Assembly (NCBI GenBank): GCA_036000105.1 | Contig: DASYGE010000014.1 | Span: 82,275 to 146,274 of the forward strand | Length of the DNA stretch: 64,000 bases | Reading direction: 5' to 3' | Origin: DASUBN01 sp036000105 | GTDB taxonomy: Bacteria; Pseudomonadota; Gammaproteobacteria; Natronospirales; REEB76 | Shown: one piece after another, positions 55,051-63,700 of the stretch | Position numbering within the stretch: position 1 is the first letter of the stretch | Layout of the letters: the number at the start of each line of letters is the position of its first letter | Translations under genes and position numbers: made by a program | Notes under the pieces: model-generated | Database searches by the model: none | Told to the model about the DNA's origin: nothing | Seen by the model: the letters and a program-made list of their open reading frames with translations, nothing else

Positions 55051-56984
55051 GGGGCCGTCTCCGTCTCTTCCGTGAAGACCTGCCACAGGAAGCGCTGCAC
55101 TTCCCCGAGGTCCCGGGTGGGCCGCATGGGTGGGAGACTCTCCCGGAACACCCGGCCATAGGGTTTACCTGTGAGGCGCGGGTCGCAGATCATCATCACG
55201 CCCTTGTCGGTGGCGTCACGTATAAGGCGCCCCACCCCTTGTTTCAAGGCGATCACCGCCTGAGGCAACTGGTATTCCATGAAGGGATTGCGCCCTTCGT
55301 TTTGCATGAGATCGAGACGCGCCTTCAGAACCGGATCGCCCGGTGAAGCGAAGGGCAGCTTGTCTATCACCACCACCGACAAGGCCGGGCCTTTCACGTC
55401 CACTCCTTCCCAGAAGCTGGACGTGCCGAGGAGCACTGCGTTGCCCATCTCCCGGAACGTCTCCAGGAGACGCCGCCGGGGCATCTCGCCCTGCACCAAT
55501 AGAGGGTAATCCAGTTGGCCCCGTAACAGCTCCGCAGCCTCGTTCAAGGCCCGGTGACTGGTGAAGAGCATGAAGGCCCGCCCGCCGCTCGCCTCGATCA
55601 CCGGTCGGGCCGCCTCCACCACCGCCCGGGTGTATCCGGAGGTATCCACTGTGGGCATGCGCTCCGGGAGATATAGGAGCGCATGGTGCTCGAAATCGAA
55701 GGGACTGCCCAACAGCAATTCCTCGGCCTCGGCCACCCCGAGGCGTTCACGGAAATGGCCGAAACCGCCGCCCACCGAGAGAGTCGCGGAAGTGAACACC
55801 CAGGCGCTGTGGTTCTCCTGCATGCGCGCAGCGAAACGCTCGGCGGCATCCAGGGGCGTGACATTGAACACCGTTTGGCGGCCGCGGTGTTCCACCCAGC
55901 GCACTTGTCGGCGCGCATCGTCATCCAGAAAAGCCGAGAGGCGTGCGAGCATCAGCTCCGCCCTGTCCCGGCAGCTCTCGAGACCACGGGAACGCGGCGT
56001 CAGCATGTCCAGCACGGGCTTCAGGGCTGTGAGCATGGCCTGCACCGCTTCCAGTCGGCCGCGTACGCCAGCGCGATCCGGCAAGGCATCCCATTCCTGC
56101 CGGCCCATGCCTTCGCTCGCGACACCGCGCAGGGCATTCAAGGCCCGTTCATAATCCGCGAGCCCCGGTTCAAATTCAGGCATATCCGCAGCGCTGCGCA
56201 GGTATTCGGTCCGCAGGTCCTGCAGCCAATCGCTGAGCTGACGGGTAGAGACGCTCAGACCGAAATATTGAGTGGCCACTTCGGGGAGCTGGTGGGCTTC
56301 ATCCACGATCACCGCGTCCACCCCCGGCAGCAGTTCGCCGAAGCCGTCTTCCTTCAAGACCATGTCAGCCAACAGGAGATGGTGGTTGACCACCACCACA
56401 TCCGCTTCCTGGGCGGCGCGGCGCGCCTCCAACACGAAGCAGCGGCTGTACTCCGGGCACTCAGTCCCCAGGCAGTTGTCCTGGGTGGAGGTGACCTGGG
56501 GCCAGAGGCTCGAGTTCTCCGCCACCGTGTCGAGTTCGCCGATGTCGCCGTTCTTGGTGACGCCGGCCCAGCTGCGCACCGCCTCCAGTTCGCGCACCCG
56601 CTCACGGCTGTCGAACAAGCCCTGCTCCGCCGTGACTGCGAGGCGCTGGCGGCAGAGGTAGTTGGAACGGCCTTTGAGCAAGGCGGTCCGGGCCGGAGCA
56701 CCGATGGCGCTCTGCACCGCCGGCAGATCCCGATGGAACAACTGATCCTGGAGGGTCTTGGTGCCGGTGGAGATCATCACGCGCTTGCCGGAGAGCAACG
56801 CTGGCAAAAGATAGGCGAAGGTCTTGCCGGTGCCGGTGCCGGCTTCCGCCACCAGCACCTCGCCACCTTCCAACGCCCGGCCTACTGCAACGGCCAGGGT
56901 CTGCTGCTGACGGCGCGGGGAGAAGGCGGGTATGCGCTCGGCGAGCGGGCCCTCGGCACTCAGCAGGTCTTCGAGATCATGCAT
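55047..56984 (-). CDS. yoaA: Fe-S XPD-like DNA helicase, YoaA type
   Basis: Superfamily 2 5'-3' helicase related to DinG and YoaA (E. coli YoaA 636 residues, here 645). Walker A AEAGTGTGKTF (~47-56), DEAH box at 228-231 (VDEAHQL), and four cysteines fitting the 4Fe-4S domain: 111, 171, 176, 182. Motif VI region QGVGRLIRDATDKGV near the C-terminus. YoaA helps replication past damage with HolC in E. coli. The yoaA-tsaB order is shared with E. coli. Confidence 0.93.
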   Translation of the reverse strand: MHDLEDLLSAEGPLAERIPAFSPRRQQQTLAVAVGRALEGGEVLVAEAGTGTGKTFAYLLPALLSGKRVMISTGTKTLQDQLFHRDLPAVQSAIGAPARTALLKGRSNYLCRQRLAVTAEQGLFDSRERVRELEAVRSWAGVTKNGDIGELDTVAENSSLWPQVTSTQDNCLGTECPEYSRCFVLEARRAAQEADVVVVNHHLLLADMVLKEDGFGELLPGVDAVIVDEAHQLPEVATQYFGLSVSTRQLSDWLQDLRTEYLRSAADMPEFEPGLADYERALNALRGVASEGMGRQEWDALPDRAGVRGRLEAVQAMLTALKPVLDMLTPRSRGLESCRDRAELMLARLSAFLDDDARRQVRWVEHRGRQTVFNVTPLDAAERFAARMQENHSAWVFTSATLSVGGGFGHFRERLGVAEAEELLLGSPFDFEHHALLYLPERMPTVDTSGYTRAVVEAARPVIEASGGRAFMLFTSHRALNEAAELLRGQLDYPLLVQGEMPRRRLLETFREMGNAVLLGTSSFWEGVDVKGPALSVVVIDKLPFASPGDPVLKARLDLMQNEGRNPFMEYQLPQAVIALKQGVGRLIRDATDKGVMMICDPRLTGKPYGRVFRESLPPMRPTRDLGEVQRFLWQVFTEETETAP

Positions 56985-57017
56985 GCAAGAGCCGCGGACC
57001 GGCGCCGGGCAACGGCA

Positions 57018-57761
57018 TCAGTGCGCGGTCTGGGGTATGACGTCCAGCGGCAGCTTGGTGAGGCCGTCCACCTGGGCCTGGGCGAGCACGTTCTGCTGCA
57101 AGTCCGCTTGCAACACGTCGTTGCGCGCGGCCAGGGCCTTGTCCGGGTGCAGGCGCGGATCCAGTCCGATGGGGTCTTTCATCAAGGCGACCAGCAAGGC
57201 GATGTCCTGGGGTGCCAACTGCGCGAAGGGCTTACCGAAGTAGAAAACTGAAGCGTCACCAAGACCCTTCACCGGATGCGTCGCATCGCCGCCCATGGGC
57301 ACATCGTTGATGAGCGCTTCCATGATGGCGGTCTTGGGGTATTGGGCTTCGAGGGCCACGGCCATGACCTGTATCTCAAGGCCTGAGGCTTGCGGGTAAT
57401 ACAGCTGCAGCAGGAGATGAGTCAGCTCCGCGCCATGCAGGCCGCTGGAACCATAGAACGCCGGGTCCAGCGCCGCGAGCAGGGTGTTGGGCAGGAATTC
57501 AGTGCTGCCGGCCACGCTCAAGACGTTGGGGCCGTTACGGGAAGCCTTGTCAGTTATGAAGCGATCGCCCGCGCCATGACCTATGTAAGCCAGGTAACCT
57601 ACCCCCGCTAGAATCCCAAGCACCACCAGCACCACGATCAGTTTCGGCATCAAGGCCTTGGTAGCGGAGCCTCCCGCGGCCAGGTCGCGTCGCCGCTGCA
57701 TGGCCCGTTGGGTCTCCGGGCTGCGGCGCTTCAGAATCTCCCGGATCGTGTGCTCCCCCAT
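57018..57761 (-). CDS. Membrane-anchored GT51 transglycosylase-like protein, catalytic motifs degenerate
   Basis: 247 residues: basic cytoplasmic head, one membrane helix (~39-61), then a periplasmic part resembling the second half of GT51 peptidoglycan glycosyltransferases: EIQVMAVALEAQYPKTAIMEALINDVPMGG (129-158, shown in family as motif 3) and YFGKPFAQLAPQDIALLVAL with DPRLHPDKALAARNDVL. Motif 1 (ED-x-x-F-x-x-H-x-G) reads LDPAFYGSSG, and motif 2 (G-x-S-T-x-x-Q-Q) reads GAELTHLLLQ, so both catalytic Glu residues appear lost. No transpeptidase domain. Probably a non-catalytic scaffold or regulator; function unknown. Confidence 0.6.
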   Translation of the reverse strand: MGEHTIREILKRRSPETQRAMQRRRDLAAGGSATKALMPKLIVVLVVLGILAGVGYLAYIGHGAGDRFITDKASRNGPNVLSVAGSTEFLPNTLLAALDPAFYGSSGLHGAELTHLLLQLYYPQASGLEIQVMAVALEAQYPKTAIMEALINDVPMGGDATHPVKGLGDASVFYFGKPFAQLAPQDIALLVALMKDPIGLDPRLHPDKALAARNDVLQADLQQNVLAQAQVDGLTKLPLDVIPQTAH

Positions 57762-57857
57762 GGACCTGCCTCGTGCCTTTAAGCCTTGATGATGCGGCGC
57801 ATTCTAGCACCCCGGCCCGGCGCGGACCGTGACGGATGCGGCAAACGGCGCAAGCTA

Positions 57858-57863
57858 TATAAT
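57858..57863 (+). promoter_or_regulatory. Candidate -10 element for pckG
   Basis: A perfect TATAAT inside GCTATATAATAGG lies 66 bases before the pckG ATG. No recognisable -35 hexamer is found 16-18 bases upstream, so an activator may be needed. Confidence 0.4.
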
Positions 57864-57928
57864 AGGCAATCCTGCCCGGTGCGGGGCTTCAGAGGCCCTT
57901 CGTCCCATAATCCCTAACGACTGACAGC

Positions 57929-59683
57929 ATGGACCCCATAATGACCAGTAATAAAGCCCTCGCCGATTGGGTCGCGGACATGGCGCGACATACCGAAGCC
58001 GAACGCATCCACTGGTGCGACGGATCTGACGCTGAATATCAGAAGCTCGTGGCCGAGATGCTGCAGAGCGGCTCTCTGCTGGAACTGGAACAGAAGGATT
58101 TCCCCCGCTGCTACCTGCACCGGTCCAGCCCCTCGGACGTGGCGCGGGTGGAGCACCTGACGTTCGTTTGCACCCGAAACGAAGCTGATGCGGGCCCCAA
58201 TAATCACTGGATGGCGCCGGGTGAAGCTCACGCCAAGATGGATGCCCTGTTCAAGGGTTGCATGCGGGGCCGCACTCTATATGTGATCCCCTACTGCATG
58301 GGCCCGGTGGATTCCCCTCTGGCTCGTTGCGGCGTGGAGATCACCGACAGCCCCTACGTGGTGGCCAACATGCACATCATGACGCGCATGGGTTCACCCG
58401 CGCTGAAGCGCATCGAGCGGGAAGGCAGCTTCGTCAAAGGCCTGCATTCCACCGGCAGCCTGGACCCCGAGCGCCGTTTCATCATGCATTTCCCCGAGGA
58501 GCTCACCATCAAGAGCTTCGGCTCCGGTTACGGCGGCAATGCGCTCCTAGGCAAGAAATGCCATGCCCTGCGCATCGCCAGCTGGCAGGCACGCAGCGAA
58601 AGCTGGCTCGCCGAACACATGCTCATCGTCGGCATCCAGAGCCCTGAAGGCGAGACCCGTTACGTGGCCGCCGCCTTCCCCTCCTCCTGCGGCAAGACCA
58701 ACCTGGCCATGCTGATCCCGCCCGCCTCCCAGAAGGGCTGGAAGGTGTGGACCGTGGGGGACGACATCTGCTGGATGCGCATCGGTAGCGACGGACGGAT
58801 GTGGGCCATCAACCCGGAGGCCGGTTACTTCGGCGTGGTGCCGGGCACCAACTCCAAGACCAACCACAACGCCTACGAGATGATCCGCCACGATGCAATC
58901 TTCACCAACGTGGCGGTGACGGCCGACAACCACCCCTGGTGGGAGGGGTTGAAGGAAGGCACACCGGTGAAGGACTGGCAGGGTCGCCTTTACGACGCCA
59001 AGAACGGCCCCGCCGCCCACCCGAATTCACGCTTCACCGTGTCGGCGAAACAGAACCCCAGCTACTCGCCCCATTCCGATGACCCCCAGGGCGTGCCCAT
59101 ATCCGCCATCGTCTTCGGCGGACGCCGGGCGGACGTGGCGCCGCTGGTGTATGAAGCCCGTGACTGGAGCCATGGCGTGATGGTGGGTGCCAGTGTCGCC
59201 TCCGAGACCACTGCCGCGGCCAGCGGCAAGGTGGGCGTGGTGCGCCGCGATCCCATGGCCATGAAGCCCTTCTGCGGCTACAACTTCGCCGACTACTGGG
59301 CCCATTGGCTCTCGTTCGGCGGCAAATCCAACAAGCTGCCCAAGATCTTCCACGTGAACTGGTTCCGCCAGGATGCGGACGGCAAGTACATGTGGCCGGG
59401 TTTCGGCGAGAATCTGCGGGTGCTGCACTGGATACTCGACCGCTGTGAGGGCAAGGCCCAGGCGGTGGAGACTCCCATCGGCTTCGTGCCGACGGACAGC
59501 GCGCTGGATCTCCATGACCTGACCATCGACCCTGCCACCCTGCACACCCTGCTCAACATCGAGCCGGCCAAGTGGCAGAAGGAGATGCAGGAGTTAGGCG
59601 AGTACTTCCGCAGTTTCGGCGCGCGCCTGCCCAAGGGCCTGGAGGAGGAACACCGGAAGGTGGCCAAGGCTCTGGAGAGCTGA
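57929..59683 (+). CDS. pckG: Phosphoenolpyruvate carboxykinase (GTP)
   Basis: Makes PEP from oxaloacetate with GTP, the gluconeogenic entry. 584 residues from ATG 57929, 580 from ATG 57941 (MTSNKALADWV). GTP-class signatures: FGSGYGGNALLGKKCHALRI (parts), FPSSCGKTNLAML as P-loop with the reactive Cys, VGDDICWMRIG as metal site, FGGRRADVAPLVYEA, and FCGYNFADYW. Enteric bacteria use the unrelated ATP enzyme. Isolated gene with its own terminator. Confidence 0.96.
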   Translation: MDPIMTSNKALADWVADMARHTEAERIHWCDGSDAEYQKLVAEMLQSGSLLELEQKDFPRCYLHRSSPSDVARVEHLTFVCTRNEADAGPNNHWMAPGEAHAKMDALFKGCMRGRTLYVIPYCMGPVDSPLARCGVEITDSPYVVANMHIMTRMGSPALKRIEREGSFVKGLHSTGSLDPERRFIMHFPEELTIKSFGSGYGGNALLGKKCHALRIASWQARSESWLAEHMLIVGIQSPEGETRYVAAAFPSSCGKTNLAMLIPPASQKGWKVWTVGDDICWMRIGSDGRMWAINPEAGYFGVVPGTNSKTNHNAYEMIRHDAIFTNVAVTADNHPWWEGLKEGTPVKDWQGRLYDAKNGPAAHPNSRFTVSAKQNPSYSPHSDDPQGVPISAIVFGGRRADVAPLVYEARDWSHGVMVGASVASETTAAASGKVGVVRRDPMAMKPFCGYNFADYWAHWLSFGGKSNKLPKIFHVNWFRQDADGKYMWPGFGENLRVLHWILDRCEGKAQAVETPIGFVPTDSALDLHDLTIDPATLHTLLNIEPAKWQKEMQELGEYFRSFGARLPKGLEEEHRKVAKALES

Positions 59684-59700
59684 AAGAAAGCCATCCAAAC

Positions 59701-59728
59701 AAAAAGCCCCGCGAAGCGGGGCTTTTTT
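59701..59728. terminator. Bidirectional rho-independent terminator
   Basis: AAAAAGCCCCGC GAA GCGGGGCTTTTTT: an 8-bp GC stem (AGCCCCGC/GCGGGGCT) flanked by A-run and T-run, so it can stop both pckG (plus) and the convergent FHA gene (minus). Confidence 0.93.
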
Positions 59729-59745
59729 ATGCCTTGGACTCAGGC

Positions 59746-60666
59746 TCAGTGCACATGCCGTGAGGTAGTGCTGCTGTCCATGCGATCCAGCATATCCGGC
59801 GGCATATAGCTGCCGCGGGAAGACAGATCCGTTAGGCGCACATGGCTGCCCTCAGAGACCTCTATCAGCAGGTGCTGACGGGAGATGTCGCTGTGGCCTT
59901 GATCCACGCAGACCTCGCACTGGGCCGAACGCCCCACCATGTTGCGGCCAATCTTCAGGGTATGGTCCACCCCGTCGTTCTGCTGCAGCACGATGTAGCC
60001 GTCTTCCAGCCGTAGGATGAAACGGTTGCGTGCCAGATAGAGGATGATCTGCCGGCGGGCATTGAGATCCAGGTTCACGGCCCGGCGGCGCGGCAGGCGG
60101 GCGTATAGCTGGTTGCGGCGGGTGGTGAAGCGGGACACCGGGCTCAGATCCGAACGCATGGCTTTGGGGATCACGGGGCGCGCAGGACCGCCGCGCAGGG
60201 CCGCGGAACGCCATTCCCGGCCCATGCTCTCCAAGATCTCGCGGCGGGCTTCCAGGTAATGCACGTAATGGGTGAGCGTGAGACGCAGGGCCGGTTCGGA
60301 GGTGTTGTCCGCGCTACCCACGGCGAAGAGTATCGAGGGCCAGTCGTGCTCATCCGGCACCTTGCTCACATCCAAGAGGCCCCAGAGATAACGCAGACGG
60401 GTGTGGGTCTCCATGGCGCGCACCAGGATGTCCACGGAGTTCTGATGAGAGCGCCTGGTGTGGCGCAGCTCGCGCTGCACGCCGTGACCGTCCATGGCCG
60501 TCAGGTCTTCGATACGGCCGGCGGACATCTCGATGCGCTCGGCAAGGAACTCGCTGAACTGCCGCTCGTTCTGGAAGACCTGCCAGTTGCCGCCGATGTC
60601 CAGGCGTAATGGCCAGGCCCGGCGCAGGCCGGAGGCGATCACCCTGATTGCGGTACGCATGGTCAT
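59746..60666 (-). CDS. FHA-domain protein of unknown role
   Basis: 306 residues, no signal peptide or membrane helix. The first ~200 residues are basic and helical and not recognised. The C-terminus (~235-290) is an FHA domain: IGRNMVGRSAQCEV, SDISRQHLLIEV with Ser262 and His265 of the phosphothreonine-site S-x-x-H, and DLSSRGSYMP, where the usual Asn-Gly is Arg-Gly. FHA domains read phosphothreonine; no Ser/Thr kinase gene is in the window. Convergent with pckG and 84 bases downstream of the adhesin gene in the same direction. Confidence 0.75.
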   Translation of the reverse strand: MTMRTAIRVIASGLRRAWPLRLDIGGNWQVFQNERQFSEFLAERIEMSAGRIEDLTAMDGHGVQRELRHTRRSHQNSVDILVRAMETHTRLRYLWGLLDVSKVPDEHDWPSILFAVGSADNTSEPALRLTLTHYVHYLEARREILESMGREWRSAALRGGPARPVIPKAMRSDLSPVSRFTTRRNQLYARLPRRRAVNLDLNARRQIILYLARNRFILRLEDGYIVLQQNDGVDHTLKIGRNMVGRSAQCEVCVDQGHSDISRQHLLIEVSEGSHVRLTDLSSRGSYMPPDMLDRMDSSTTSRHVH

Positions 60667-60750
60667 GAGGTCACCGGGCTGTGCATGTTCACTCGGCCAG
60701 CTTAGCGAGCCAGCCCGGCTAAAACCTTGATGCCCTTCACATTTCGGACA

Positions 60751-63700
60751 TCACTGCCCGCCAGCACCGCAGATAGTGCTGGGGCCAGACGACTCTTCCT
60801 CGCATTGGTCGCCCGGCAGGGCGATACCGCTGCCGCTCACGTCGTACAGCGAGATCTGCTGGAACACCGATACGTCGATGAAGCCGCTGGTCAGCAAGCC
60901 GCCGGTCTGCTGGTTGGCGGCGGTCTGCTGGCCGGAGTTGGTCACCGTCACGTTTCCGCTCAGGGGCGAGATGCCGAGGGCGCCCGCGAAGTCCACCAGT
61001 GTCTGTTCGTTTGGATCCTTGTTCTCCTGGGTGCCCGGCGCTTCCACGAAGAACACCGAGCTGTTCTTCGAACCGATGAACAGCTGGGCCGGCGCGCCGC
61101 CCGGCAAGTTGCCCACATCGATGGCCTGGCCGGTGCCGTTCTGGCCGATCTGGGCAGCGATCGTGTAGATGTTGTTGCCTTCAACCGTGGCCGGATTGGT
61201 GCCCGTGGGCGCACTCAGCAACTGGTCGCTAGCACCCAGGATCACGGTGCCTGCGCTGATGGTACCGCTCTCAAGGGTGAGATTGCCCTTGGAGACGATG
61301 ACCAGCGTGCCGCTGGTGCCCAGGCTGATATCCCCGTCTAACAGGACGCTGCCGGCGATGGGAAGACCGGCCAGACTGCTGGCGGCATCGTTCACGGTGC
61401 CGGGGACGCCGCCTATATAGAGCTTGCCCTGGTAACCGTTGAAAGCGTCTGAGGTGAGCATGAGCTGGCTGCTGCTGGTGCCACCGCTGCCCAGGTCCAC
61501 GGTATAGCCCGCGGTCCTTGGCAGGATGGTCAGGGTCTTGGTGCCGCTCACGCTGCCGGTTCCGCCAAAGCCCATCTGGTTCGCAGTCAGGGTAACTGAG
61601 TTGGCGAGCTGCAACTTGTTAGTGAAATCGATGCCGCCGGCGACGCTGGTGAGATCGCCCTTGAGCGTCATGCTGCCGTTATACGTCTGGTTGCCGGACG
61701 TAGTGACCGCATCCGTGATGATGGACTTGCCAGTGACCGTCAAGCTGGCAAGAGGCGTACCGCCGCCCACGATGCCGGACAGGGTCACGTTACCGCCGGC
61801 ATTCAGGGTCAGGCCGAGGTTGCCGTTCACGGTGCCCGCTATGCCAATATCGCCGGCGGTATTGGCCACGCTCGCGCTCTGGCTCAGCACGACCGTGCCG
61901 CCTTGCAGTGTGATGCTCCCACCGCCGGTATTCGTCAGGTTGCCGTTGAGCTGTACGTTACCGGTATAACTCTCGCCGGAGGTCGTATTCACCCTGCCGA
62001 GGTTCATTTGGGCAGCGTTGATCGTGAGGGATTGGAGGGCTTGGAAGCCGCCCACCGTCACCGGAGCCAGCAACACGCTGCCTGTCCCGGTGTTGATGGT
62101 CAGGCCGTGGGTGCCCGCCGCGGTGTCATCGATGCCGCCGACGATCTTGGTCAGATCGAGGGCGGTGTTGCTGGTGGTGATAGCGAGGGTGCCGCCGATG
62201 GCCAGCTTGCTGGTGACGCCGGTCAGATTCACCGTGGAAGCGTTGACGTCGGAGTTCAGGGTCACGGTACCGGAACTCGTAAGCGCCAGGGTACCGGAGG
62301 CCGCGGACAGGTTGACGCCGGCGAGATGGATGTTGCCGCTGCCTGTGTTCACGTTCAGTGAGGAACCGCCGCTGCCATTGACGGCGCTGGCGAACGCGAC
62401 GCTGCCATTGCCCGAATTCACGCCGATGTTGCCGTTCACAGTCACACCCGACTGGATGGACACGCTGCCGCCTGCCGTTTGAATGCCGCCATTCAACACC
62501 ACGCCACCGGCGCCTGACTGAGTCAGGGAGCCAGCGGTCAGATTGATGCCCGGAGTGGCGCCGCCCGCCGAATTGTTCACCGTGAGCGTACCGGCGTTCA
62601 CCAGGGTCAGCCCATTGACGGCCGTCAGGTCGTCCAGGGTCATGGCGCCCGCGGTGGTGAGCGTGTTACCGCCGGCCGCGGCGGTCAGGGTAACGCTGGA
62701 CGCGGTCATGCTGGCCGCAGTGAGGTTATTGCCGGCGGCGGAGCTGATGGCTCCCAGGGCCAGGGCACCCGAATCGTTCACCCAGATGGATCCGCCGGCG
62801 GTGGCGGTGAGGGTTCCGCTCAGGTTGGTGAGGAGATTCGCGACGGCGCTTCCGATGCTGCCGGTGGCCGCCGTCAGCGTCGCATTACCCGCCGTGAGCG
62901 TCCCGCCGGTGATATTGCCTGACGTGGCGGTGAGGTTGAAGGCACCGGCGCCCAGAGCGATGTTACCCAGGTTCACCGCGCTGTCATCGGTCACCGTCAG
63001 GTTCGCGCCGGCGCTGCTCCCGACCGCGAGGTTTAGCGCGCCCGTATTGACGATCGTCGCGTTGGCGCCGGCACTGTTGGCGATGGTCAAGCCGGGGACC
63101 GCGGTCAGGAAACCGGTAGCAGTCGTCAAGCCCTTGATGGAACTCGCACCGCCCAAGGTCAGGCTGTTGGCGGTCAGGATGTCGCCTGCAGCGGCGCTCT
63201 CGATGATCCCCGCTGTGTAGGACAGCGATAAGCCGGCGGCATTAACCGCGGACTGCACATCGATGGTGTCGGTCGCCTGGCCGTTGATGTTGCTCACAAA
63301 CCCACCCGCGGTGATGTTGAACGCGTCAGCACCCGCTCCGCCCGTGAGGTTGCCGACCTTCACGAATGTCAGCGTGCTGCCGCCCGAGTTGTAGGAAAGC
63401 GAGCCGCTGTTCATGGCGCCAATAGTGAACGTATCACCGGTGCCGTCGCCGGTCAGGGTGGTGTTTGCCGTCGCACCGCTGTCGTCGCCCATCAGGTTGT
63501 TGATGTTGGTGAATCCACCGGTAGCCGTCGCGGTACCGGTGTTCGCGCCAGTCATTGTAACCGTCACCGCCGCCGCTCCCTCAGCTGAGTAGTCCAGCGT
63601 ATTCGTCCCGCCGACGCCGCCGTTAATGGTGCCCGTCAGCGAACCACTGGGGACGAACGTAAAGGTGTCATTCGCGTTTCCGCCAAGGAGATTCTGGATG

